Positions 11,281 to 23,646 of a stretch of DNA of 64,000 nt are shown here, one piece after another (the stretch's first letter is position 1; every line of letters starts with the position of its first letter). Made by a program: the position numbers and the translations under genes. The DNA is taken from contig JAWRVZ010000157.1 in NCBI GenBank assembly GCA_037043235.1, positions 547,501-611,500 of the forward strand, read 5' to 3'. The stretch comes from Rhodeus uyekii. Its lineage: Eukaryota > Chordata > Actinopteri > Cypriniformes > Acheilognathidae. A model generated the notes under the pieces. The model worked only from the letters and a program-made list of their open reading frames with translations, did no database searches and was not told where the DNA came from.

Positions 11281-12138
11281 AAAGTTCGTTTGGAGTTTAA
11301 AACAGAAAAGAAAAGTTTACTTTGTCTCCTCTGAACTCCCATTGGTCTGTGATGATGATGTAATAGGTGGGTGTGGCTCTGAGGCTCCGCCTTCTTTGAC
11401 CAGTTAATTTCTTCTGTTCAGTGGGTCGAGGTCAGACGCGAATAAAAACATGAACACACTGGACAGCCGCTTTATAGCGGAAACTGAAGCTGTGATTCTG
11501 ATTGAAAGCCACACTGACACTGTTTTTCATGTTTAATACTGTAAAGCTGATGCTTCAAAGCAATATATTGTATAACGTGCCGTATAAATTACCGTGAAGT
11601 GACTGAATCTCAGAGCTGGTGCAAATACATCCACATCTCTACCATCAGATGCTTTCTGAACTGACAGTGTTTTGTTTTGTTGTTATTTAGAGGAAAATGT
11701 ACAGCACATATTTACATTCTCATCTAAATGTGGACGGCGTCCGGATGTTTTCTAACAATATATCACTGCAAAGGCATTTCACACTTCTCATCACCCGTAA
11801 GTAAAGAGCGAATAAGAGCTTTGCCAGGAGTATATCGATGCGGTCAGTTTTCTCTTTCAACTCAATTGAAAAGTTGGCATCTGGCGCTTCCGTGGAGTGT
11901 GTTTCTGGTGATTTCGCTCTCCTCCTGTTTCATGGTTGTCTGTAGTTGTGAGTGAAATATCTTCACGCTGTCTCGCTGCTGACGGATTCCTCCATGATTT
12001 GTCAGACACCTCTCGAATGCGAATGTGTTTTATCAGACACGTGTGAGGCCTGCGCTAAAACTTTGATGACAGCGTAATAACCGTGTGTTTGTTTGGAGCG
12101 AAACCCAGCGCTCATGTATGCCGTTTCACTCATCCCTG

Positions 12139-12172
<34 letters not shown>

Positions 12173-13409
12173 AGTGTCTCTCTGGCAAAATTAATTACTG
12201 TATGTTCTGCTTTATGAGCATGTCAGGAGGAGATGATAAATGACCTGTAATATCAAGAGATTTCACTGGTAGTTGAAGGCAGTGGATTGCACACACACGA
12301 CCACAGACATTAATCAATGGCCTCATATTTGTTATTAACTTACTAGGCGAACGATCGCAGCCGCAATGTCATTACTAGCGGTACAGGCCCATAATGGAGG
12401 TGAACTTTCAGAAGGCCTCCATATCAGACGTGATTACAGACTGCCGTGTAAATCTCTGCCCTCATTACGCTTTCAAAAGAAAGCGAAACATCACCGCACG
12501 TTACACTAAAATTCATCCTAACGGGATTTAACTCAACACCTCGCCGACCCAAATACTGCTGTTTAATGGACCCGAATATGACTGTTTTATGATCTCTGAT
12601 GGCTCCATATCAGTTCAGACGAGTTGGTGCTGCCGAGTGTAAACACACATGTGCTTTTCTCGCAGATCAAGCCTTCGTTGGGAAGCAGAAACATTAATTT
12701 GTGTCTTGAAAGCGCTTGGGAACTAAACCCAGGGATCCTGTGCAGCGTTAAAAGAGCTGTGAGAATAAACATCTCAGAGACAACCGGCTCTACCTGCAGT
12801 CCTGCATCACATCCATCAGCAAACTCCAGCAGAAACGAAGAGAAACCTCAGGCTACAGAAGCTTTGATTTTCACATCACATCTGATGATGATAATGAACC
12901 ATAAAAGAGATATCGGGGAAATAAAACGGTTAAAGGGGAAGGAGTTTACCGCAGGCCATGTTACATTTGCTCCGTGACTGGGATATTTTCCTCTTCATTG
13001 ATTTTTAGTGATGATTTCCTGCTTTATTCATGGAGGGAAATAATAATCGGGTTTAGGCATTAATTCATCGCTGCGATTGCACTGGTCAGAGCTGACAGAT
13101 AAGACAAGAGTGCATTAACATACTCATATATCAGATTTAAAGGTAAATACAAAAATAATTGTGTTTTTGGAACAAAGTTATTGCAGTTTTCTTCTGAATC
13201 CTGGAAACGATGGAAATGGACATGCATGGTAATACCGTAGATTTGTGGATGTGTCTGTGAAGAAAACACCACGGTATGTGAATACAGTACAGCATCTGAA
13301 GTGCTGACTGCTCTGGACAAACACAGTAAGGGTTACCGTGATTTTAAATGCAGGGCTTTATTGATGAACAGGCGAGTCTGTCGGTGTTCAGAGGTGAGGA
13401 TGACCTCTG
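11281..13409. other. Mostly unique DNA, possibly conserved non-coding
   Basis: No gene or transposon recognised apart from a (TC)n run at 12138-12172. The stretch 12180-12560 is free of visible repeats, of mixed composition, and includes several TAAT-type core motifs. That is compatible with a developmental regulatory element, but conservation cannot be judged from one sequence. Confidence 0.35.
12138..12172. repeat. (TC)n microsatellite
   Basis: Dinucleotide run interrupted once by 'gc'. Confidence 0.95.
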
Positions 13410-13410
13410 A

Positions 13411-13503
<93 letters not shown>
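13411..13503. repeat. (TC)n(AC)n compound microsatellite
   Basis: About 27 TC units followed directly by about 19 AC units. The purine/pyrimidine mirror tract is joined to an alternating tract. Confidence 0.97.
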
Positions 13504-13506
<3 letters not shown>

Positions 13507-13689
13507 CCCTGACGCAAAGAGGAAATAATCAGGGCAAGACGCTCAGAGGAATGCAAATATTCTTTTTTCCTCGAGCGGCTGTAAAAACCAAAACAACACA
13601 CCCCCGTGATGTGATGTGTGCCACACAACAGCCGCACACCCACAAGCCCCAACCAGCCCCACATTTGCATAAAACATTAAGCACAACAA

Positions 13690-14260
13690 AATGATTACAC
13701 CTGACAAGAAGAGCCGCGGGAAGAGCGTCGCCAGTGGCAGCCGGTTACCCGCGGATCGCGCTTCGGTTTCCCCGGCGAGCGGATGCGCAGTAACCGGCTT
13801 TCCGAGCGTCGCCGCGCCGCTGCCAGCGATTAGCGCGGGCCTTTTGTTGGAGCACGGAAGCCCTCCGCCCCGCCATGTCCCTCGCACAAATCCCATAACG
13901 CGGCCTAAAATCAGGTTACCCTGCACCTCGCTGATAGGGTATTGTGACTGATATGCTGGAATCGATCTGAGGTTGCGGCTCTTGTTGCTCGTCCTCCGGC
14001 GCGCGCTGTAAAATCGCGCCTCTGCTGTTTTGCATTATTCTCCTAAATGTGGGTCTTGTAATGCAATTAAACGGCGCGTGTAAGCCGCCCCCGCATCCCC
14101 GCGCTATTGTTTCACACACAAAACAAATTCATCTGCAGTCATTTTTGACGCCACCATTTAACCCAGGGTGCATTGAAATAATTCGGGAGAATATTAAGCA
14201 GAGAATCGGCTCGGCTGGGTTGTCAGCGCCGATGCACGTCGGTTCGTCTTCAAAAAGATG
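13690..14260. promoter_or_regulatory. CpG-dense block (CpG-island-like)
   Basis: CG dinucleotides are far denser here than in the flanks, for example gccgcgggaagagcgtcgcc near 13712 and ccggcgcgcgctgtaaaatc near 13997. Transposon signatures are absent. Such CpG retention in a vertebrate genome usually marks a promoter or an unmethylated developmental regulator. The 86-codon frame inside (13691-13951) matches nothing I know. No TATA box or exon could be tied to it. Confidence 0.5.
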
Positions 14261-15024
14261 AGCATCAAAACATTAATATCCTTCTTTTTCATTTGAGTGA
14301 GGGATGAAAATCCGTGATGTCTAGCTCTCGGATGAAGGATGCTCCCAGATAAAACCGAGAGAGATTATTGAACACTTTCATATTTCTCCCCAGACAGCTG
14401 GAAGAATGTTAATATTTGGAGGAATATTTGCGAGCGCAAACTTCGGGAGCGCGAGCTGATAAGGGCTGACAGCGGTGACAGATGGTGTCAGAAACCCCAG
14501 TGACGCTGTCATGCTGACAAACTTTTCAAAGGCGCAATATACACACACACGTGCTGTTATTGAAGTGTGCTGCGCTTCCGACTCTGTCCCTGCAGTTGAG
14601 GAGGAGGATGCCTCTAAATTATGGATTCTCCAACAAACTTTAAACGCGTCACTACGGCGCTCTATATGTCAAGCTGCGAAGGAAAGGAAGGAAGCGTTAT
14701 GGAAAAAAAACCCCACATGTGAAGCGATGTCACACGCATCTTAAAATTAACTTTGATATGATAATTCCGGCTGTTAACCCTGGAATAAAAGGAGCAAATG
14801 AAGTAAGAGTGGAAACGTGGCCCTGCGTAGTTTGGGAAGAAAGATTCAATCTGCAGCTGAACGTGCATCCATATTTCCCATAAAATGTTTTATGAACAAA
14901 AAACTGCATGGACCTGAAACAGAACACATTTCTACCAATATATTTCCGTGATTTCCCATGACACATATTGTAGGCAAAAGTGTTATCAATACAATTATTA
15001 CTTGTGTATGTAAATCTAATTTGC
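14261..15024. other. No recognised feature
   Basis: Unique-looking DNA continuing the flank of the CpG-dense block. No supportable coding signal. Confidence 0.45.
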
Positions 15025-15176
15025 GCTTTCCTGTAGCTCAAACGGTAGAGCATTGGTGCTTGCAACGCCAAGGTCATAGGTTTGATTCCCAGGGAAAGCA
15101 AGAACTGATTAGAATGTCAATGTGTTTCTTGAATGCAATGCAAGTCACTTTGGATAAAAGCATCTACCAAATGTAA
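15025..15176 (+). mobile_element. tRNA-derived SINE with L2-type tail (HAmo-like)
   Basis: It has the head gctttcctgtagctcaaacg then gtagagcattgg (A box), aggtttgattccc (B box), the spacer aagcaagaactgattagaat, and the tail caagtcactttggataaaag then catctaccaaatgtaa. This is the most complete of the four copies in the window and runs opposite to the one at 5848-6000. Confidence 0.9.
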
Positions 15177-15221
15177 AACATGACTTTTACAAAAGTTTCT
15201 AGGCTTGGAAATTGCTATTTT

Positions 15222-15439
15222 AAAGTCACCATGAAACAGAAATGGACCATTCTTGTTTTGTTTTTGCAGTGTTTATGATGAATGATTTATTCCCACGCGT
15301 CATTATCGTGATCAGAAACACTTTTCTCCCTCTTGCAGCGACATCTCTTCTCTGATTCTTGTTCCAGAAGCGTTTCACTCAGATATACGGCACATTACGG
15401 AAGAAGAGACAAGCACAACTTCTGTTTCATAATGACTTT
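15222..15439. mobile_element. MITE with aaagtcaccatgaaacagaa ends
   Basis: The left end aaagtcaccatgaaacagaa and the right end ttctgtttcataatgacttt are near-perfect inverted repeats. 218 bp, no coding capacity. A half-copy with a similar left end (ttcaccatgaaatcaaaacg) lies at about 18987. Confidence 0.75.
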
Positions 15440-16821
15440 TCCAGGTGTTTCTCCACAGTAGGACCCTGTTGTGCTTCCACACAACATAACGACTGTAAAT
15501 AAAGATTACTGGAATACATTTTACGAGAAAATACTTTTCGAGTTTTTCAAAGCTTCAAATGTTTATTCAACAGTTTTACATTACATTTTTCCCCTTAATA
15601 AGTTACAAACTTTACTAGCGATTTCTGAGCAAAAATGGTTTCACCACCAAATTCAGCATCCTCAGAGTTGCTGTGATGGAAAGTGAATTAAAGTTGGTTA
15701 AACTGTCAAGCATGTCATTTCCTGGACTTCATTAGTTCCCGTGGACCTTCAAAGCTTGTTTGCATTTTGCCTGCTGCATACATTTTCTTAAGCTCTTTTC
15801 CTGTAGCGGCGACGCGTGTGTTTCAGCACTTGTAAACTCAGGACTCAAAGCTGGACGATGAAGAGGGGGGCGTCTGTAATCACCTAATCCAAACACACAC
15901 TGGAGGAATCTCATTACTCCTCGCTACACTTCCATTCGGTCCTTATCTGGTTTCAATCAGTGCTCTCTCTTTCCAGAAACGTGACTCTCTCTGTGTGGAT
16001 GTGAGCGAGCTATCAAGCTATCGTTTGACTTGTCCATCACGCTCTCTGAGAGCTCCAGCATTTTGATGCGTCGGTCAACAATAAAAATAAATGCGGTGGA
16101 ATGGGCCGCGCGGCTGTTTCTCGTCGGCCGACGGCTCTGTGACATCAGCAGAATGGATGGCTGCTGTGGGAACAACCCCCGTCCTTGCAGACGGACATTA
16201 AAACGAAACCCGATCCGGGCCCTGGAATCCGTAAGGTGCTGCTTTTCTTCTTTCCTCCGCTGGTTTTTCCCGGAGGTCAGGGAAAGGTGAGCACCAGGCA
16301 GCGGTGACACCCCGGGTGAACCGTCTCTGGAATCTGAGATTAAAAAACGCTCCCAGATAACCAGCAGATCTGGAATTTACAATAACAAACCGGCCATATA
16401 TCTACCTGTCTCCGGCCTTCCTCCCAGAGAGGCCACGAGGTCACAGAAATGGCTGCGTTCCATCAACATCCCTTTTTTTTCTCCAGAGGAGACAAAAATA
16501 GTCTATTTAACTCTGCATGTGTGAGCCAGTGGTCAGTGCGTCCACGTCCAGGCATTCACTCCAAACACCTCATGTCACTGTTTCTTCTGCTGTAAAACGC
16601 AAGAGCAGCCTGAGCTGAAGGAAAGGGAATGGGAATCGGCTGATAAACACCACTGCAGGAGTCTTTATTTACTCCAAGTGTTATGATAGTTATGTGTGAG
16701 AAACAAATTTCACATTTCGAATTGAAAATGGTCATCATTAACTGTCATGTTTTGGAAAAGAGAATAAGAGCAATTGGGCATGAGGACCAAGTATTCATGA
16801 ATTCTTGGATGAACGATCCCA
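15440..16821. other. Unique DNA, no recognised gene
   Basis: Frames on both strands around 15957-16310 overlap each other and lack known domains. Nothing further supportable. Confidence 0.4.
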
Positions 16822-16825
16822 TTAA

Positions 16826-17617
16826 ATGGTTAGTTCACCCAAAAATGAAAATTATCCCATAATTTCCTTGCCCTCAAGCCATCATAGGTATTTATGACTT
16901 TCTTCCTTCAGGCGAAAGTCTTCTTTCATATGCTGGCACTTCTGAGTTTTATAATGGGAGTGAATAAAGCCTGAGATTTTGATTTGCAAAAGGTAAATCC
17001 ATCCATCATGTGACTCTAGGTGTTAATAAAGACCTTCTGAAGCAAAGCCATGTGTTTTTGTTAGAGTAACATCCATATTTGTGACACAATCTATAATCAC
17101 CGGCTTCCAGTAATGGCCGTACACGAGAAACGAGAACTGTTCAAAAGAAATGTGGGAAATGTAGCTCGAGTTTGTTACCCAGCTCTATTTGTTTAAACAG
17201 CGAGAGGCGTCGACTCTCACGTGAGCTTACGCTACTCCCACATCATGTGTCGGGTCAAAGGTCAGGGTCAAAGGTCACTCTTCCACCAGAACTAGACTCG
17301 TGTACGGCACTCGTTTTACAGTTTGTAAAGTTATAAAAATTTATATTTTTCTTACAAAAACTGATGGCTTTGCTTCAGAAGGTCTTTATTAACCCCTTTA
17401 GAGTCGCATGGATCACTTTTATAATGGATGAATGCGCTTTTTGGGGCTTTAGAATCTCAAGCTTTATTCACTCCCATTATAAACCTGAGAAGACCAAGGA
17501 TATTTTTTAATATAACTCAGATTGTTTTCGGCTGAAAGAAGAAAGTTATACACATCTAGCATGGCGTAAGGGGGAGTCAATTATGGGATCATTTTCATTT
17601 TTGGGTGAACTAACCCT
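16826..17617. mobile_element. TTAA-flanked element with long inverted arms (piggyBac-type target)
   Basis: The element lies between TTAA tetranucleotides (16822-16825 and 17618-17621), the piggyBac target. The termini atggttagttcacccaaaaa and tttttgggtgaactaaccct are inverted repeats. Similarity continues for about 250 bp per arm, for example gttaataaagaccttctgaa at about 17021 versus ttcagaaggtctttattaac at about 17375. At 792 bp it could form a large snap-back hairpin. No transposase. The ends match a very abundant cyprinid element. Confidence 0.85.
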
Positions 17618-17621
17618 TTAA

Positions 17622-19261
17622 GCAGCAGGTTAGATTAACGTTCTCTCTGATTGCAGACTATTTCTGTCTCACTGCATCATGTCATTTCCATCTGTCCAGA
17701 TTATCTGCTTAAATTTAGCCCTGAAATCCACCAGAATAGAAAAGCACAACATTTTTTCAGTGGTGGACAGGACTCAGCTCTAGAAATACACACAGTTTGA
17801 CATCACTGGAAAATATCTGCCAACTACAACATCTGACCACTAGGATGTCAAATAACACACACACACACACTGTTTTATAGTACAGACAGGGATTGGTTCT
17901 GTTAAGAAAACCTGCTAAATATACAGCAGCGTCCCCTGATGATGTGCATGAGCTACAGCACAGCGTTTATCGATCAGAGAATGAGGAATAAATTCAGAAA
18001 TCTTCTAATCCAGCCCTAACTGACGTATTCAAATTATTCGCTTTCCGGTCAAAAATTGAGTAGCGTTAAAAATTGACTTCCTGCTTTAGCAAAGTCATAA
18101 ATTTAGTATGTATCGGCAGACTGTAAACAGAAAACAGACTGCCAGACATTTAATTATTGAGGACATTGATTGACAAAGTGATTTATTTTCTAAACGCTGC
18201 TATTTGTGTTGTGTGTTAGGGGAGGTTTTGAAATGTTTCACCATTTTTAAACCTTCAATGCACTGTAAAAAATCATTTTAAAGAGGATAGTTTGGCTCAG
18301 CCCAGAGTAAAAGTACAAAATAAAGACATCCCTGCTTCGGGATGAGCTCAATCAGGGATTTCCAAAGAAATCGTCTCATCTGCGGCCCAGACCTGGCAGG
18401 ACCAGAGCTCGGAGAGTGCGGCTCTTGCCCCACAATCATCAATACCCAGAGGCTTCGCTGCGTTCCCATGTGTGGTGGGATGCTCTTATACTTCTGGAAT
18501 GCTGTGGAGAAATCCTGCTGTCAGTCATTTCACAGACCTTCCCTTTTCCAGCTATACATACAGCTGGAGAAAACGAAACTTCATGCATGCCCCAGTTCAG
18601 CTTTAGTTAATTCCATTGCATATCCATTCAGCAAGTGCGCTCAAACAGAAACTTTGTACATTCACATTTAAAGTGGGGTTATTCATATATAAATAAAGAT
18701 AATAAAGCAAATACTCTTGTCAGAATGCAAACTCCTCACTGAGAATCTCAACAATCAGAAGTACAAATGTCCCTCTTATAACACAAAAATTTTAAATTCA
18801 AAATGTACTATTTAATGAAATAGAAATATTCTGAGAAACAACCGCTGTGGGTTTTCTAACTGACAAGCAGAGTCGATTGACGTGCTAGAGCGCATTTCCT
18901 CTGACAAATAAAATGCTTGCACATCCACACGACACCACAAATATTATATTTAGAACATGAATGCATTAATGAACATCCATTAAATTCACCATGAAATCAA
19001 AACGGACGAGTCTTGTTTTAATGGAATGTTACATCGTTTATTATAAATGATTAATCTATGATTGTTTTAAATGCATACAGCCCATGATTTGTTGTTTGTT
19101 GTATTTGTTCACTTACATCTTGCATAAGGCTTTCAGAAAGTCACATACACCACTGTTTTTTTGTGCTTTTAGACACTGGTGTAGCTTGACAGAAAGTTTT
19201 CCTTGTTGTACTTTGGAAAATAGCTGGTCACTTGGAAGAAAGCAAGCCATATGATAAATAT
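17622..19261. other. No recognised gene
   Basis: Contains a short (AC)n run near 17858 and a half MITE end near 18987. Otherwise unique-looking, with no defensible exons. Confidence 0.4.
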
Positions 19262-19560
19262 TGACAGAACGATAATTTCTAATAATAATAATACATTTTA
19301 TTTGTAGTGCACATTTTTTAAACCCAAAGCGCAGATTACAATACGAAATTGCAAAACAACAAGAAAGAAGAAAACAACAAATAAAGTAAAAATACACATG
19401 CAAATACAAGTCAAAAGAAAATACACAAGTTATACATTAAAAACTTAACCAAAAAATGTGTTTTGAGACACTGCTTAAAACAATCCAAAGAGTTTGCATC
19501 TCTAACAGGTGCAGGTAGTGAATTCCACAACTTTGGTGCGTTGTAGGAACATTTCTGAGT
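19262..19560 (-). mobile_element. 5'-truncated L2-type LINE
   Basis: Read on the minus strand: the C-terminal end of ORF2, a short 3' UTR with gcgctttgggtttaaaaaat then gtgcactacaaataaaat, and a terminal (ATT)n tail (taataataataat at 19279-19293). The 'gcgctttggg ... aaataaaat' 3' end with a trinucleotide tail is characteristic of L2-clade LINEs, the partners of the SINEs seen here. The 5' truncation is at about 19560, as usual for incomplete target-primed reverse transcription. Confidence 0.85.
19411..19557 (-). pseudogene. L2 LINE ORF2 C-terminus (48 codons plus stop)
   Basis: The frame ends in TGA at 19411-19413. Its residues include APKLWNSLPAPVRDANSLD (about residues 7-25) and FKQCLKTHF (about 27-35). 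This is the recognisable tail that follows the reverse-transcriptase domain in L2/CR1-type ORF2 proteins, pattern LWNSLP...R...SL..FK..LKTH. No stop interrupts these 48 codons, so the fragment is fairly young. The endonuclease and reverse-transcriptase domains are missing by 5' truncation, so it is not functional. The family pattern is established knowledge; the clade assignment is from memory. Confidence 0.85.
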
Positions 19561-20870
19561 GAATTGTGTTGAGTCGGATCGGGGATTATAAACTCATTTT
19601 CACATTCATGTTCTCCATGGTATATTGAGCTTTGAGGATGTTAACCGATGGTATTTCCTTCTGTTGAAACATCTTTTCACATTATTTTGACTTATTTTAA
19701 AATAAGAACCAATTCCTGGCTAAAAACTACATTACCCATGATGCTGTACAGAAGATTCCACCAATCAGAGAGTTCACCAAAAGAGCATTTTAGCTCCGCC
19801 CACTCCCATGAAGCATTTGCATATATAAGTAATTTCACTATACACTTTCAAAACACTTACATGTGTTTTGCAGTGGACTCAAAATATATTGTTCCCATAC
19901 ATATAATCAACAACTAAATTAATAGTTTTACATTTCTCCGTCCTTTTTAATTCAAATGCCATTTTGCTTCATGGGATTGTACTTTTGTTTTTTTTTTGTC
20001 TGATTTTCAAATACTTTTTGGCTTCAAATCAAAGTTTGTACTGACATTTTTTTTTATCCTTGAAGAAGAAACCACTTCCGGAACCAGTGCTGCTGAATAC
20101 ATGGGCGGCATTAATGCACTCTATTGTTTTAGATGACAGATGTGCTGGAATGATGTGTCAGATAAATAAGGTCACAATAAGCATGTTCGGTACAGTGAAA
20201 CCCTTCTCAGGCATCTGTGAGGTGTTTGCTGTTCAGGGTTTGAAATGAGAGTTTTGAGTGTTGCTCGCCCTGAAGCAGACACTGAGGAAGCATCACATAG
20301 AGTCAGCTTATGTGTGTGTGTGTGTGTGTGTCAGAGACGGGTGAAGGTAATGAGAGGCAGAGCTGTCTTGCGCTGTCATTCATACCCCTCCATGTGTATC
20401 GTAGCGCACACACTATTTCAAATTATTCTGCAGAGCTAGTCACTATTTTCCTCCCAACAGAATTAATGAGTTAAATTTAACCATGCATACCAGTTTAATC
20501 ATTACCTGCAGTGTGTTCATGTGGAAGTCAGGTGCTCTGAAAGAGGATTATTCTACAGTGTCACATGGGTATCATTTATATTAGTGACAAAAGCGCTTCA
20601 ACTGTTGTGTGTAGTTTTTAATCAGGAGACTGAGGCTCCCCGCGGCTCTCTCATGGACAGATCGTCTCAATGCAGCCGCTACTGAGCATGCTCAGAAACG
20701 TTGGTCTGTTTGCTCTTCATTCAGGAGCGATAAATCACAGCGCTCCAGATCACAACCATCAGATTTTACTGGTTTCATTGCACTTACCCTTGTGAAAGAG
20801 AATAGGCTTTAGCATGCTTATAAAAGTGTACTCATTATGGAAATAGTATACATTAAAGGAATACACTTAA
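19561..20870. other. No recognised gene; one (TG)n run
   Basis: Contains a (TG)n microsatellite at 20310-20332. Otherwise no repeat or gene identified. Confidence 0.4.
20310..20332. repeat. (TG)n microsatellite
   Basis: Eleven TG units. Confidence 0.95.
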
Positions 20871-21725
20871 ATGTGAACTGAAAATGGAAATCATATATTT
20901 GAAAGAATTTTCTTGGAACGTTATTTGGAATGAAATGAAAATGTAATATAGTTTAAAATTACGTTAAATGCAGTAGTGCTTTTTTTTGACCCACTACATT
21001 AAGTAATATGTTATTTCAGAATTACTTCTATTGTCTTTAAAACATGGTTAAACTGACAAGCATTTATGATAATCTGCATTGTACTTTAATGTTGTTCCTA
21101 TTGAAACTTGTTTCTTTAAATATATTTGTAATGCTGAACTTGCAATTTGGTGCGTTTAAACTATATTCACTTTAAATATAATATCAAATAAGAGGTGATA
21201 GTCAAAATATATAATATAGTATTTTAAGCATGGTAAAGGATTATTAAAACAATTCAAATTGCACAGGTAAAACGTTTATTACGTTTAAAACGTTTATTAG
21301 GTAAAACGACAATTACAAAGTGCTCCTTTTAAAAGTGCACTCAAGTGTCAGTCATAAAGAAGTGTGCTCTCTTTAAGTACACTTTTATTATATGGACAAA
21401 AATGGCCATGAATTAAGAATTTGTTCCGTTAATTCCACATTAATTCATTTCCTGGTTTTAGTACATCGTGGCCACAATAAACTAATTTGTTCCCTAATTT
21501 TTAACTAAAACAAGGGAACAAATTATTACAAAGTTGACACGAATTAGTAAAATGTGCCAGTGTATTAATTGTTCATTTGTGGCCATGATATACATAATAT
21601 TTCCCCTTTATTTTATGCTAAGCTCCGTAATAAAATGTAATTTTTTTCTTTGCTTCTTTTAAATAGAGTACATTAAAAGTGCAAATGCAGTACAATTAAG
21701 TACGCTTCTTTTTCACAACAGTGGC
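20815..21725. mobile_element. Possible dispersed repeats with 'agtacactttta' motifs
   Basis: Motifs such as ttaagtacacttttattata (about 21373), aaaagtgcactcaagtgtca and gtacaattaagtacgcttct resemble an abundant teleost A+T-rich non-autonomous element. Similar motifs occur at 55230-55290 and 57735-57880. Ends are not clear, so the extent is a guess. Confidence 0.35.
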
Positions 21726-22373
21726 CACAGTGCACAGAAAGAAAGTGTAAAATATGTCTGTTGACTTTGGGTTCTTGCGTGACTTTTAATACCAAAAAGA
21801 GTAACTTATTAAATTGTTATGGAAGGTAATGCATTACTTGCTTTTGCAAGTTTTTACTTTTTTTACATCCTCTGGATGTAAGGCTTGTTAATGGTGTGTG
21901 GGAAAGTTTGTTTGACAGGAACGTCATTTCATGTCCAGCAGGAGAAAGAAAATCATATTGATTAAGACGAGGATGTTGAGTTTCGTTTCATGTCATTAAT
22001 GCATATTAACAGTAGAGCACTCTGGAACAATATGTGTTGTATTTAAATCTACTTTCAATTGAAAATCAAAATGATGATGTAAATTTAAAGGGTAATGCTT
22101 TAGTTTACTCGTTGCCTTCAAACAGTAACTAATGTGTTACTTGCAAAGACTTCAGGCAGAACTCAACGAACAAAGACACCATGACTTCTATAGATTGTCA
22201 AGTTCTCAAAATGAGCATCCAGGTAGTTTTTACTCTCTTTGATTTGCCTCTTGAACCCTTTCACAAGCAAAGACCCAACGCCCCCCTTCACTCCATTATC
22301 AACATCCCTGGCTTTACGCGTCTCCGGGACCCTCGAGTGCTAATGACTCCTACGGCACATTATTGATGGATAT

Positions 22374-22483
22374 GTATTTATAAAGGAGAAAGATAAGCGC
22401 TAGCAGAGCCTCGTACCCGGACAGCATCATTCAACACCCGGTCCAGCGGCGTGAAGGAGTGACAGCCACAGCCTCGGGCGCAG
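22374..22483 (+). promoter_or_regulatory. Candidate TATA promoter and short first exon
   Basis: A TATA-like box (atttataaagg, 22376-22386) lies about 30 bp upstream of a G+C-richer stretch that ends in a good splice-donor match (gcgcag|gtgagc, cut after 22483). The implied exon of about 70 nt has no convincing open frame, so it would be 5' UTR. This is pattern inference only; both motifs occur often by chance. Confidence 0.2.
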
Positions 22484-22904
22484 GTGAGCTCAGCTTCTCC
22501 AAACATTCTCACGCATTACACAGCATGCGAGGAACTGTACGGGCCTGCGCTCCTCGCATTCCCACTCGTTTGGCCTGGATCCTGACCCCCCTTCCAAAAT
22601 ATTTGCCCTCAACTTTGGCTGGTTTATTTACTCTGGATGAATATTTTCCCTGAACAACTCTTAAGCTTAGTGTTTGGCAAATACACTCAGTACTTGAAGT
22701 ATGGACAGAAGGGGCAGGCAAACGACATGCATATATAGGCGATGAACTCATGCAGGAGCACAAGAGCATTTTTGGACCAGGAGCCGGATGCATGAAAATC
22801 TTAGGACATTTCTTAAGAGAAGTTTGTAAGTATGTTCCTAAATGCAATTCTTGAAACGAGAACATCTTTGGTTACTGAAGACTTGGTGATCAAAAATCTC
22901 AGCC

Positions 22905-22943
22905 GTGTGTGTGTGTGTGTGTGTGTGCGTGTGTGTGTGTGTA
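22905..22943. repeat. (TG)n microsatellite
   Basis: TG run with one cg interruption. Confidence 0.95.
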
Positions 22944-23131
22944 TATAAAAAATGTACAGATATACATGACAGTACTAGTCTATATATAAGTCATTGCTCA
23001 TTAATAATTTGTGTACTCATGCACATTAGTATAGTAGTATGTTATAATGTTTAATTAATTAAACAATCCAGTAATTCCATAAAACATCTCACTTTTGAGG
23101 ATTTAAGATAAGTTTGAGGTTATCTTATGAT

Positions 23132-23646
23132 TTTAAAAAGGCAATATTATGCCTTTTTACAAAGTCTTGATGTTGTTCTTGGCTGTACTAGAACAAGTTT
23201 TCCTGCTTGAATGTTGATTATTTCCCAGTCTGTCAGAAACGCTCTGTTTAGTTCCTGTTTCTATGAAGCCCCTCCTTCTGAAAGCACAATGTGCTCTGAT
23301 TGGTCGGCTGGATCAGAGTGTTGTGATTGGTCAAGCTCCTCCAGTGTTTCCAGTGGCAATATCCCTCCCTTTACCAGAACCAACAGTTCAACACTACTAA
23401 CTAACTCAAACAGGCCCGTTCCTTTATTCTGCGTATGAATTATTAAAATGAGGAATATTGTCACACAGAAAGTAAAACTCAAGACAATAATGGAGGCGTT
23501 TCAGGAGTTCAGAAACAGTGACATTGATATAGAGAAGAACTTCCTAGCTTTTATGCTCAAAAAGCAACATTACACTCTAAAAGAAAGAAAGATGTCTGCG
23601 AAAGAAAGATGGACATGGGAAAAAAGCAGAATAGGTGCTCTTTAAG
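23132..23646 (+). mobile_element. Non-autonomous dispersed DNA element, copy A
   Basis: It begins ttttaaaaaggcaatattat and ends agcagaataggtgctcttta, which are imperfect inverted repeats. The middle contains tgctctgattggtcggctgg and gttgtgattggtcaagctc. The same element lies in opposite orientation at 37560-38069, and a fragment is at 9838-9950. The 60-77-codon frames inside are not genes. Confidence 0.75.

Noticed and set aside
13691..13951. 86-codon frame in the CpG-dense block as a gene
   Set aside because: G+C-rich DNA lacks stops by composition. There is no recognisable domain, and an opposite-strand frame overlaps it.
15025..15100. Possible tRNA gene (A and B boxes present)
   Set aside because: It is the head of a SINE: no cloverleaf acceptor pairing, and an L2-type tail follows. 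The same applies to the copies at 5848, 11190 and 48759.
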